Part shown: piece by piece, positions 23,731 through 36,240 of the stretch
How positions within the stretch are numbered: the first letter of the stretch is position 1
How the letters are laid out: each line of letters begins with the position of its first letter
NCBI GenBank assembly: GCA_050084985.1
Contig: JBITNC010000002.1
Span: 3,782,001-3,846,000 of the forward strand
From: Nageia nagi
Taxonomy: Eukaryota; Pinophyta
Direction of reading: 5' to 3'
Length of the DNA stretch: 64,000 nucleotides
Notes under the pieces: generated by a model
The model's database searches: none
What the model was told of the DNA's origin: nothing
The model's input: the letters and a program-made list of their open reading frames with translations, nothing else
Made by a program: the position numbers and the translations under genes

Positions 23731-23789
23731 ATGATTAATAAAATGCAATGGAAGCATTCCAATATTATAATTTATATTTTTATATGGCA

Positions 23790-24530
23790 TACTGTATTTG
23801 ATCACATTTGCATTAGGGTCATTTATTTTTAATTGCATATGTAACATGCTAACAATGTATGCATGAAAAATTATCACTTGACTTTCACCCTACTACTGCG
23901 AGCTGCTAATTGACCATATTAAATCATCCACATCATGGAATGGAAATTCTTGACTAAACTCAAAACTAGAATTTCATACATACTCTAACTATCATAATAG
24001 TATAAATGGTACTTTAAACTACTCCTATTCATCAAATAATAGTTATCCTTTCATCCAACTATAATTATCCTCAATGCATGTTTGTTGCAACTTGAAATAA
24101 ACACTTACATATGATAAATTTTCTTCATCGAAATCAACACTTACAAATGATATTATGTATTTAATTACATTTGCATTAGGGTTGCTTATTTTTAATTGCA
24201 TACACGTGTTAATGATGTATGAAAATGTATGCATAAAAAAGTATTGCTTGAGTTTCACCCTACTAGTGCGAGCTACTAATTGGCCAGATTAAATCATCCA
24301 AATCATGTAAATAAAACTCTCAACTAAACTCAAAATTTGAATTTCATGTACGTACTCTAACTATCATAACAATGTAAATGGTACTTTAAATTGCTCCTAT
24401 TAATCAAATCACAATTATCCTTTCATCTAGATATAGCTATCCCCAATGCACGCATGCTCATTGCAAACCAAAAGCAACACTTATAGATGATAAATTTTCT
24501 TCACCAAAATCAACATTATCACACTTACTA
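23790..24530. repeat. Tandem duplication, two copies of about 363 bp
   Basis: Shared landmarks lie 363 bases apart: ACATTTGCATTAGG at 23804 and 24167, TTTCACCCTACTA near 23882 and 24254, and GATAAATTTTCTTCA near 24113 and 24488. It sits in the 3' non-coding part of the CACTA element, where such repeats are common. Frames across it on the minus strand are not genes. Confidence 0.85.
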
Positions 24531-25129
24531 GTAATCTATCTAACAAAGTTGATTACTATAATTTTAAACTAAAATATATATGTGTGAATCATATGGTAAT
24601 GGCGCAACCTATGGCGTCAACCATTAAAAGGTTCTTTTCTTGCTACTCTTTGTGCGAGCAACATATAGTGATGAATGGCATCTCTGCAATTTAGTGTCAC
24701 TATTAGAGACCCTTTTGGCATCAATGATGGCATCGCTAATGAAGATGGATGATGTAACCAAAAGATACATCATTCGCGTTGCCTCTTTAATATTTTGCCA
24801 CTGTAATTGGTGAATTTTATAGTGTTGATTTTAGCATTGGAACATCCAAATAATTTCAATTTTTTTTTTCCTTATTAGCATTGTTAATAGCAAATTTTTT
24901 GGCATCCCTATTGGCATCACTAGTGGAGATGGATGACGTAACCAAAGGTAACATCATTATTTCATAATTTTGGCATCGTTAGTGGAGACATGTCTTGTGT
25001 CGATTTTAACATTGTAACAACAAAATATTTTAGAAAAAATATACTGATGTGATGTGATGTTGGATGATGCTTTTTAACTTCCACAAAGTTTATCTCCATT
25101 TAGTGACTCCATGGGCGATGCTTGACAAT

Positions 25130-25143
25130 ATTTTGTAATAGTG
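25130..25143 (-). repeat. CACTA terminal repeat (right end)
   Basis: The minus strand reads CACTATTACAAAAT outward-in from 25143. It follows subterminal repeats and marks the right border of the transposon. Confidence 0.6.
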
Positions 25144-28100
25144 TGGTATTAATGTTCATGCCATTATTCACCATCCTTGGAGTATGGTGAACCTCAAAAT
25201 TTCAATAATAGTGATGATGACATATTGAGATCATGACTCATACACTTCATGCCTAATCTTAGACTAGATTGATTGCATAGGAGAGAAAACATTATTGAGT
25301 GATAGTAATGTTTCTCCCTTGGTTCAAATATATGATGCTATACAGGTTAAGGTGCAAATCTAAAGATAAGTTAAGATCTTTCATTGTATCAATAAAAATC
25401 ATTTTTTTCTAGCTCCTACCATCCACTTTGAAGTGTAAGGTCTTACCTTTGATCCACATATGTGAATATGAAGAGTTATTCCTCTTCCTATGGATTGGCT
25501 TGTGCAACTGAGAGTGTAGCGATAATAGTTGCACTTGGCTCATCATCTATGATCCAATTTCCCTTATCGTTAACTAATGGGTGTGTCACATGAAAAGTGT
25601 TAAATGTAAAAGGTTGAGTCTTGATGAGAAGAGACTAAAATTCTTAACATTCATCTTTGGAGTGTTGATCACTTTTACAATAGTCACACACTTTTTGTTT
25701 TTTCTTTTCTATGGTTTATTATCCTATAACTCCTTCTACCTTAAGTTAGGATTGAATGCTTTTCCATATGCTTCCAAATATACTAATGCAATCCATTATA
25801 GTATTTGGGAATCATGTGCTTCTCATAATCCTTTGTATTAAGTTTTATAGTCAAAGAATGCAAAAAATTAGTATTCCAGTACAAAATATTCTTTACCTTA
25901 AATGTATTTGGTAGCATCATATGTATTGATCACCATAGGTGCACATGAAATAATATTCATTTTTTATAGATTTCATGAATTCCTACTATGCATGATGGCC
26001 ATCCTCATCCTGATTGGTTAGGTTTTCCACCAATGCTTAATAGAGAAAGATACTTTAAAAAGTGAAAAGATGGTGTTCTCATTGTCATAAAAGTGATCAA
26101 CATAGAAATAAGAGCACAATTGTTCTAACCAATTTTCAACAACTTCAACAATTATCTTACCTTCAAAAGTTAGAATATCAAAATTTACTTGTCCCATAAG
26201 GGTTACAGAGTGTTAAATGGATATACTATAGATGTATAAGCATTGAGATCAATCGCTATGAAAATTTACTGCAATATTTGTGAGAACTAATCTCAAATTT
26301 GCTTCTTCTATCTTTCCAATGTTTCATTCACTATTTATTTGAAGGGATCAATCATTTGGATAGTGTTTGTCACCATTTGAGATCGTTTGAGTTGACTAGT
26401 TTTATAGTAGAAAGGAACATGCATTTTAAGCCCAAGTAATTTGTAATATGATCTCATTTGGGGGTACCTACACTCATAAAAAATTTTCTTTAGTACCATT
26501 ACTTTGATGCTTCTCTACATGCTAGCCAAACTATGCTAACAATATTTAGTAAATTAACAATTAAAGGAAATAAGAAAATATAGTATCAAATTTACAAACA
26601 TGAGAAAAAATATGAGTCAAAGGTTTATTATAAAAAATGAAAATAAACTAATTTCAGTTAAAGAATGAATAGAATTGTAGAATATAACCATAGTTAAATG
26701 TTGAAACCTCTAAAAAGAGATGTAAGAACACATAAAACAAAATACTTTGTCAATCTCTATAGAGAAAAATATGGGGATACATGAGTGTATGTTGAAGTTC
26801 TGTAGGTTGAAGATTCTATGTTGTCTCTCTTCTATCTCATAATGTTTCTACCTATAGAGATATATGCAAATTAAATTTTATAAGACTAATTGATGGTTGA
26901 GCTCCCACATGTGACTATTACTAAAGTTGAATTTTTTCAAATAGTTTTTTTATTTTTATTTCATTTTTTAAAATTGATAGAGGTTTGGGAGTGCTAACAT
27001 CATGTGCAAGGCTCAAAAACATTGAAAAGTGAAGAAACTAACATTATCAAAATTCCTTGAAGCTTGAAAGCTATGAAATATATGATTATCAAAGAGCGAG
27101 GAGATTGATATTAAGATGCTAATATTGACTTTGTAAAAAAATTGAAAAGCCCAAACATAATAACATCAAAAGGACCAAAAGATCAAATTGAAGCTATGAA
27201 GGCTTAACTCAAACTAAGACTTAACAAGGTGATATGGCTAAAGAAAAAAAAATGAATCATTTGAATGGAATGAAATGTAAAAAAATAAAAGCCTAAAAAT
27301 ACATTATTGAATCAGAATTGAAAAACATCAGTCCAAAATGTTATCTTGAACTAAAATTATAAATACAAATGGATCCATCTAGATCATTGAAAGAAGAATA
27401 AATACTGCAAAGTATGTAAACAAGCTCAAAGAAGATGAACTAGTGTTACCAAGCATGCATATCAACTAGAAATAATTAATTGCAGAAATCACCATTTATC
27501 AAGTGAAAAATAAATGTTGTTGTAAATAATATGTATGACACTTTCTTTTCCACCATGCATCTTGTATACATAATATGTTATGATTCTAAGAGTTTAAATT
27601 TATTTCTATCATTACAAAAATTATATATTAGGGAATAAAGGTTAGATTTTCAAAAATTTTCATTTTGTCTAATTAGTTGTATTATTTATGAATGCATGGA
27701 TATAAAAGTTGTTAATATTTATGCTTATGATAGTTTCCTAATTGCTTCAATTGATATGTCTATCTATTAGGCTTAACTTTATTATGAAGATAAAATGTTC
27801 ACCTCATTGAATCTCTATCTATTACTTGCATATTGCCTAACTCCACCTACTTAAAATGAGTTGTCTAAGCTAGCAACTTGCTTTTGATTTATCTAAACAC
27901 TATCTATCTCTTATATTAACTTCATATCCCTAACCATTTATGAGCTTTCTTCTCCCCTTAATTTCTAAAGGATTCAACCTTCTTCAAAGGTTGAGTTCAA
28001 GATAGTATTGACTCATCCAACGTACACTTTGATAAAGGGCATGATTATTACCAAAGGTTGATCAATAGTTAAAATTGTGCTTGTGGTTAATTTTGTTCCT

Positions 28101-30589
28101 TCTTTTATTTTTGGGATGACTAATTTAAAATTTAATATTAATTTCCACCAATGACTAAAATCGATCGATGGGATTGTAACAAAAATACATATCAAAGGAA
28201 TATTAGAGCATCTAAATCAACTCCAATGAGTAGGAATGAAGAGGAGATAGAGAAAAATAACAATAGGAATATCCATAATACCATATCCAACAAGATAATA
28301 TATAATAACAAGAGTCGACCTACGTGAAGAGTATGGAGGCTCCCCTAGTAGGAGTAATCCTAATGGGTTTAATGGTAATGAAATATCCTACTTTCTAACA
28401 TAAAATAAACCCCAAATTTCACACCATATTTTTTTGTTTAAATAAAACATTAAATGTTCAACTTGGATAACAACATTAACCAGTTCATTCATTTACAACA
28501 TATTTAATAATAAAAGAAAACAAATCCATATTTGTTAAACATAACAACATATTCAATAATCAAAGAAAACAAATCCATATTTCTAATGCAAAATTTGATA
28601 TATACTCAATTACAAAAGTATATCTCACTTTTATCAAGTATATGCATGAATCATTTCAATTTACAACTTTGTAAACAAGTACCATTTTCAAAGTAAACCT
28701 CCATGTTCTTCACCATCCTTGAAATTTTTCGTACCATTCTTGAACTACTAACCACATCCGAGATAAGCAAGTTTTCGGGATCAAAACCAGCTCTTCAAAT
28801 AATATGCATATTTATTTATTTAAATGTGTTTTCATATATTCACATAACATCATGATAAATTCATACCAAATCTATGTGACTAACATTCATGCATAAACAA
28901 CATTCATGCTTCATTAACAATCATTTTGAACAAAGAACATTAAGGCTAACTTGTGAACTCTTCATTGTAAGACTATGATGCATCCTTCTTCACCTTACAT
29001 AACCTTTTAGTCCAAAAATATATAAATGAATCAAACAAATCAAATGTATTTATTTCGAAATTTACAAAGAAACCATGATGCCTACATTCATTGTAACATA
29101 CTACTCTATGATGATGATGGCTTTGAATATCTCATATCAACATTTTCTACAAGGCATCCATATAACATCAAAGTAAATTCAACAATCAAGGACATACTAT
29201 TTCTAACATACTTCCCTATGTTAGAAAGTATCCTTGTTCACCAAAACTTTCATAATATCAAACATTAAACATGAATCATAATCAATCTTGATCCTTAGAT
29301 TCATAATTAAGGACTTTCCATCATTAGCACTATATCCCATCCTATTCATGACTTCTTGTCCTTACTTTCAAAAGATATCAAGCCAATGTTAATATCAACT
29401 TACTTAAGAATGCTTTCAAGGCAAATAATCGCTTAAGAAACCTTTCCAATGAAGTCCTACATTTGACCATCACTCAAGGTAAACATATTGAGCTATTCAT
29501 AACATTAATAATCAAACTTAATCACCACTACCATCCATTCAAGGTTATTAATAATAAATTTTAAACAATGGTGGCAGTTCATACATGTGACAAACACCAT
29601 ATCTCATGGTTCAAATATTTTTAGTTATTCAAAATTATTAAACATCCATGTCCTGACACTTTTTCCTAAGCTTACTAGCCACATCTTGATTATATTACAA
29701 CCATCCTTAAATGATTCTTTTTAAGCTACATAATTATAATCAAGAAACTATGTCACAACATCATAAATATCATAAATGATATCTATCACCAAAGTTAATA
29801 CATAACACTTTCTTAATTATCAATCCATAGTCATGCCCTAAATTCATCTTAGAAATATTTTGAGTAATTAAACTATTATTCAAAATATTTCCTTAACAAC
29901 AATAACATATTTTAAGTCACTTCCTAGACTTAAAAAGCTCATTAATATTTTATTCTATATCTTTGGGTAATCTTTAATTAACCAAATACATATCTTATTA
30001 AGACTTAGATGAAGATGGTCCTAGTACATATATCTTAGGTTTAAGAATTTTTTATTCAAAAGTGAAAGTTATATATATATATATGAAGATAAATGTTGTA
30101 ATGTTATAAGCGATGGTGGTGGTACTATGACATAGGTTGATGGGCAAAGTTGAAGTATAAAGAATATGATCCTCTACTTCTCAAAGGCATCCTCTACCAA
30201 ATGTTCATACTATATTGATTAGTTTTTCAATGATATAATTAATTATTGATTAGTATCACCTATCATGAATCTAGTATGATACATATGTGGGTACTATAAA
30301 ATCAAACTAAAAAGAATAATTTCCCTTTTAAGTACCATAAACTAGTAGGTCTACATAAGGAATATGTTGCCTATTTATGGTTAGGGCGAGATTATGCTAT
30401 GAAACCATTGATTCAAGTAACAGGTAGTTTAAGGGTCCTCACAATTATGTAGGTAACTCGAGATATGGAAAAAATAAATTTCTAATTCTTAAATAAACAC
30501 ACATGAAAATGATCAGTCTTATGTAAAAAAATGTAGTTTGAAGAAGATAGATCCATTGATAATAAAGTTTGTATCAATCAAAATAATGC
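25144..30589. other. Spacer without recognisable genes
   Basis: Over 5 kb of AT-rich sequence on both strands with no domain I can name. Open frames are short (the longest is about 86 codons at 25581-25841, hydrophobic, no homology recognised). It includes an imperfect repeat of a CATATTCAATAATMAAAG type near 28500-28560 and a short TA run near 30070. No LTR edges, hairpins or SINE heads stood out. Confidence 0.5.
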
Positions 30590-33020
30590 AATGTAAAAGG
30601 ACAAGGAAACAAATGAGGAAACAACAAGAAGGAAAAAAATGAGGAACTGATAAAGAAAACAACCAAAGAAGAGGTCAAGAAGGCTCTGTTTGCGACGCAA
30701 AAGGACAAGGCACCAGGACCAGATGGTTTTCAAGCAAGGTTCTTTCAATTAAAATTGAGATATAGTTGGAAATGATATGGTGGAAGCGGTAGCTAAGTTC
30801 TTCAAGAGAGGAAAGCTTCTGAAATCTTATAATGCTACTTTCTTAGTGCTTGCTCTAAAAAGGACCACAACAAAAGAATTAAAAGACTTTAGACCTATAA
30901 GCCTTTGCAATATTGCATATAAAGTAATCACAAAAATTTAGTCAGAAAGGCTAAAACACTTCTTACCAAACTTCATTTCAAAGGAACAAAATGATTTTGT
31001 TAGTGGGATACTAATAACATATGGCATCATTCTCATGCATGAAATGCTACGTTCAACAAATGAAAGAAAAGAAGAGATGATGGTGCTAAAACTAGATATG
31101 GAGAAGGCCTATGATAGAGTTAATTGGGACTTCTTGGAATTAGTCTTAAAAAGATTTAGCTTCAAGGAAAAATGGAGGGAGTGGATTAGATAATGCATCT
31201 CAACACCTAAGTTCTTTGTGATTGTTAATGGGGAATCAATTGGTTACTTTGAAGCAAAAAGGGGCCTTAGACAAGGAGACCAAAAATTGCATGATCTCTT
31301 CATTATCATGACGGAAGCTCTAGGGAGAGCTATTAAACAAGAACAAAGAAAAGGAAACGTTAGTGGAATTAAGCTAGCAAAATAAAGTATAACTATTACC
31401 CATTATCATTTTGTTGACAACACCATCTTGGTAGGGAAAACATAGAAGAAACAAGCCAAGATTTTAAAAATGACTCTAAGAAATTATGAAAGAGCTTCAC
31501 ATCAATGTACAAATCTCCAAAAAATAAAGGTGTTCTTTATGAACACTATTAGAGGGAAACAAAAAAAATAGCAAAAATGTTTGGCTGCTTGATTGAAGAC
31601 CTTCCAACAAGGTACCAAGATATATGTCTCTCTTCGTAGGAAGACTCACTACTGATCATTGGGATAAGCTGGTAAGTAAAACCAACAATAAATTGGCAAG
31701 ATGGAAAGGTAAAATTTTAACTTATGCTGCTAGAGTGTTATTAATAATACATATGCTATAAAGTATTCCTATTTACCATATGTTAGTGTATAATATGCCA
31801 TAATCTATAATTAGCAAAATAGACAAAGTCTATAAAAGATTCCTATGGGAAGGAGATGGGGAGAGGAAAAAATTCTCTTTAGTGGCCTAGAGTAAAATAT
31901 GAAAGGAAAAACAAAAAGGGGTACTTGGTCTAAGGAGAATGAAGCATCTAAATCTAGCATTCAAAAGTAAAATGGTATGCAAGATTGTAGTAGAAGAAGA
32001 CAGAGTGGATAAAAGCATGTAAGGTAAAATATATGGAGAACAATAATCATTTTCTCAGAATAGTCAATCCCCCTCAGGATCACCCTTTTGGAATGGAATC
32101 ATTAAAATAAGGGATTAAATAGGGAGGAAAGTCAAATGGAAAACTGGTAAAGGAGATGAAACTTTCTTCTGGGAAGACTCATGGATTAGGGATAATCCAC
32201 TTATGTGCTAAAAGAATTTGGAGTAGGGAGCAAAGTGGATGATAACAAAGCAAGGAGCAATGATAGGAGACTATTACTTGAAGCAAATAGCTACGTGATA
32301 CATAAAAGAGCATCCACAAACATCTATAAGATCTGAAATTGACAAGGTGATGGAAGAATTATATAAGAATGGAATAGAGATAAATAAAGAAAGAGACAAT
32401 CCAATGTGGACCATATCAAAGTAGGGAGATTTTAATATTAAAGATGCAATAAACTGGCTAACGAATAACAAAGAGAGACTAATAAGGAACCATCGAAAAG
32501 AGTTTGCAAAAGTGGTTTAATACCTAATATATCCTTTTTCATGTGGATTCTGGCCTAAAATAAGCTAACCACTATTGACACTTTACAAAAAAAGGTATGG
32601 TAATCCCTAATAAATGTAGTTTGTGCCATAGAGAAGAGGAATCAGAGAACCATATTTTCAAACACTACAACCTTATGACATAAATATGGAATGAAACAAG
32701 AAAGGAGTTCCAATTTCAAGGAATGATGCTAGAGAAGATTTTAGATATGATATTATAGTGGAAGTCAATCAATGGAGATGAAAAAAAAGAGAAATACCAA
32801 GTACTTCTCCGTAGCTCACACCTTGTGGCATATCTGGAAGGAAATAAATGAAAGAAATTTCAATAGAAGAAGAAGGAAAGCCATGTGTATTTATAGGGTG
32901 GCATCAATAAGGGCAACAAAAAACTATGAAGCATGTGTAATAAGGAAGATGGTTGACAAGATGGAGCACAACAAGGTGGAGGTTGGGGATGCAAAAGGAG
33001 GTTCTAAGGCCTTAAATTAG
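30590..33020 (+). pseudogene. L1-type LINE reverse transcriptase remnant
   Basis: Blocks in order: KKALFATQKDKAPGPDGFQA near 30690, LKDFRPISLCNIAYKVITKI near 30880, VLKLDMEKAYDRVNWDFLEL near 31085 (palm aspartate present), GLRQGDQ near 31265, HYHFVDNTILVGK near 31400, GRLTTDHWDKLVSKTNNKLA near 31640, LWEGDGERKKFSLVAW near 31840, FFWEDSWIRDNPLMC near 32165, and a zf-RVT-like ESENHIFKHC-type region near 32640. This is the plant L1 (non-LTR) order. The active site, normally FADD, reads FVDN, so it is catalytically broken. There are many stops. The endonuclease domain and ORF1 are not seen, consistent with 5' truncation typical of LINEs. Confidence 0.85.
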
Positions 33021-34899
33021 GGATCTTGTCTTCAATGGAAATAAGTAAATTCTTTGAAGTTTGAAAATAGTGCTAGGAAAGACCCTTGTTTTAATTTTTA
33101 TCGAAGTCTAGATTTGTAGATTGCAACTTTAAACCTTAGATGCCTTACCTTAGGAAAAACAGAAGGTAAGGGGTCAAATCAATGAATCTTTAGCTAAAAT
33201 TTGATCTCAACTAGTGAAGGTTTATTTTTTCGAAAAAGCCATGTGTTGATAGACCTTCGTTCCCTTGTTGAAAAAATTAAGCAAGGAAATGATAGCTGGA
33301 GTAGATGTCTTTTGATGTAGAAGTATTTCTTGGCCTTTGAAGCATGGTGTTTAGTGTTTTGTTTGGTGTTTTGAGCAAGAATGGTGTGCACATAGATTCT
33401 ATAAATGGAGTTGAGAAGCTTATATTTAGGCTTTATTTAGTTTCTATGTTGTCTAAAATAATCAACTAGTGACATAGGAGATCTTGTACTGGCATTGGGA
33501 AAGTAGTTCTTGATTTTCATTGATTTTTAAATGTGCAAAAGTAGTAAGTTTACTCTCAATTTGGGGATGTTGATAGAATGCAAGATTTTGTTTAGTGTAA
33601 ATATCATATGTATGTTGATACTTCACTTGTGAAGGTTTGTGAAGAACCTTAGAACTTCACATTTTTTTTTATTATTACAAAATTAACCCATTAATTAAAA
33701 AAATAATGCAATTCTTAAGATGTATATGAATCTTAAATAAACATTATAGGTTGAGTTCCCTTATAACAAGGATCAAATTTCCAATCTACCATGTTGGTGT
33801 TAATCATTATAATAGTTTCGTTTAGATTTATTTTATGTATCTTCTAGCCTTTTTTGCATCTCCCCCTTACGTTACAACACTGATAAATGATATGTTACAT
33901 TAAATATTATTTTCAATACATATTTTAATTATAAAGGTTGGTTAGTATTCCTAATAAGACCATTGGTTAAGCTTCTTGTCATTTATTAGGCACCTAGAAC
34001 TTTTATCTATTAATGTAATAAATAAGCAAAAATGATTGATATAAAAAATATATTTTTTGATCATGAATAAATGTAGAGCATCATATACTAAATATCATTA
34101 GAAATAGTGTTAGTAAATAAAAAAGTCAAGAAGAAGAAGCATCTTTGTCAATAGTTGACAAAGACAATAAATGTTAATCTGGTGAAAGACATACAATAAT
34201 TGGGATATTGATAACCCTCTAATGGTGATGACATTAAAGACATTTTGATGAGGGAATATGCTATGAAAGTATATATTAATTATCCACTACTGATCTTAGC
34301 ATCCTAACTTGGATTAAGGCTTTTGAGATGATTTTGTTAAGCTTCATACTAAGCTTTCATCATTAAGGAAGAAATGAAATTTCTATGGGTTCAAATATTT
34401 GCATGGAGACATGATCTCCTAATTATCATGTTTGAAGTGTCACTCTTACTCATTTTGTTATTCATATGATTTATCTCAATCCTCAAGTTATAGTTAGGAA
34501 AATGAAGGCAACCAAAATCATTATATATGAAAAATAAGTCAAAAAGAGAAACAATAAGTAAAAGAATGATATTATAACATCAAAATATATTTTATAGTAG
34601 CCTTAAAACACCATGCATAATAATAATAGTAAAAAGAAAACAATTTTATTATCATAAATAGATAAATAAACCATGAAATATTCACTTCACAAATATGTTA
34701 ATCATTTACATTTTATATGATGTTTTATCATTTCATAAACAAATGTCAAACTTAGGTATCTAAGGAAAACCTTTTCCTAAGTTGCCTTAAGTAATAGTAT
34801 TAAAGGTAACATAAAGTCACCTAAGTAGTACTAGTTACCTAATATCCCGTTATAGGATTATATAGGGTAAGAAAGAAAGTTGGTCATAATGCCTAACAT
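33021..34899. other. Spacer; 3' flank of LINE and AT-rich sequence
   Basis: No genes. It may include the LINE 3' end (no clear tail). A purine tract on minus at 33846-33856 (GTAAGGGGGAG) resembles a copia PPT but has no LTR beside it. Confidence 0.4.
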
Positions 34900-36240
34900 A
34901 ATCCCCTTTTGATAACAACTTTTGAGGACATCATTCTAAACTATGATAGAAAAATTTCAACTCTTTCCATGATTATGCGGTACAAATACTTGAAGATATC
35001 AATGAAAATTAATAACCATGCAATGGCCTTTGACGTTCTTTTCAATTGAACCTTCAAAGTATTTAAGTGAAGTAAAAATGAACTTCGACCACTTAGAAGA
35101 ACAATACACCTCAAAGACTGCAAGATAGTCTCCTACATGTGTAGCTCCATCAAACTATGGGAATATTTAAAGAACATAGAATAATAAAAATAATAAAATC
35201 CAAGTATATGCTTCATGGTCTTCATCACTTGAATATAACTAAATTTGTCTCCTCTTAATAAGGTGTATGGGGGAAATTGGGATTAGTACATAACCTTATC
35301 AACCATAATGCTAAAAATGAAAATGTTTCTTTGAAAATAAAATAAAAAATAGAACAATAAGTCTTCATAGTGAATAAGTTATAATTCTTTATGAAAGGAA
35401 CATCAAATTTTCATGTCATGATTTGTATTAAGGAGTCCCCAATTGAAAAATTGAATCTTACATCATGAAAGGAAGTTTCACACCTTTTCATACTTTTAAA
35501 GTGACTCAATATCCTATCTCTCAATACTAAATAATTGAAAGCTGATATAAGAGGAATGAATACCTCCAAGGATAAAATAATATTTAAGATGTTTACCTTT
35601 AAATGGATCTAGTTCATTGTCCCTTCAATTAGAAATATCATTATCAATTCGATCAAAAGAAATACTAACATATGTCCATCACTACAAAAAATAATAAATA
35701 GAAAGGACAAATAAATATTCTCCTTTTACCCATGAAAGAGACAAAAGGAACAACCAATCAAGAGTCACTTATCTACCTAATATAGTTTCAAATACTAAGA
35801 TCCCAATTTTTTCGACATTGAATTTTAACTTAGCCCACTTCCTCTTCAAGTGGACTCAACTTCTTGCTTTCACCCATATGGCTCCTCATGAATGGTTTGG
35901 AGGTCTTTCACATACTTAACTAAATCAATGGATATGTTTGAAAGATCATCATAAGTATCTCTCACCATAACAGAAGAATTAAAACTAGATGCCTCAACAT
36001 CATTATAATTATTATAAAAAGAGGATTCCCTAACATATAAATCAACATCATTAGATGTGAAATTTTTCCTTAACTTTAGCTACATGTCCCTAACACTCTT
36101 AGGTTATCATCAAGATATTTTATATCACCCTTGACATATCTCAATAAACTTATGCATATATTTGTGTAGTCATTCTCTTCATCATTTAGATCTTGAGGCT
36201 TAAGGAGCTAATAAATTCATAAGGCTATCCTTATTATGTC
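34900..36240 (-). pseudogene. Unassigned decayed coding-like region, possibly retroelement gag
   Basis: On the minus strand one frame near 36220-36080 reads NDEENDYTNICISLLRYVKG then DIKYLDDNLRVL. After a frame change near 36075 it continues NFTSNDVDLYVRESSFYNNY, and SVMVRDTYDDLSNISIDLVK then YVKDLQTIHEEPYG to about 35880. Further on, near 35150-34950, a frame reads FDGATHVGDYLAVFEVYCSS, which has the flavour of a retroelement gag. The amino-acid usage looks protein-like over several hundred bases, but stops and frame changes are frequent and I cannot name the family. Strand and extent are approximate. Confidence 0.3.

Larger units (their letters stand above)
21390..25143 (+). mobile_element. 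CACTA (En/Spm) DNA transposon, decayed, 5' end not found
   Basis: It is defined by a TNP2-type transposase remnant (21395-22800), DUF4216-like sequence (to 23730), repeated subterminal sequence and a right terminus at 25143. That terminus reads, on the minus strand, CACTATTACAAAATATTG, matching the CACTA terminal rule. Subterminal repeats include the pair GATGGATGATGTAACC (near 24753) and GATGGATGACGTAACC (near 24928). I could not find a matching CACTA start upstream, so the left part is probably truncated. Confidence 0.7.

Noticed and set aside
33846-33856. Polypurine tract of another minus-strand LTR element
   Set aside because: No LTR start follows it and no pol sequence precedes it.
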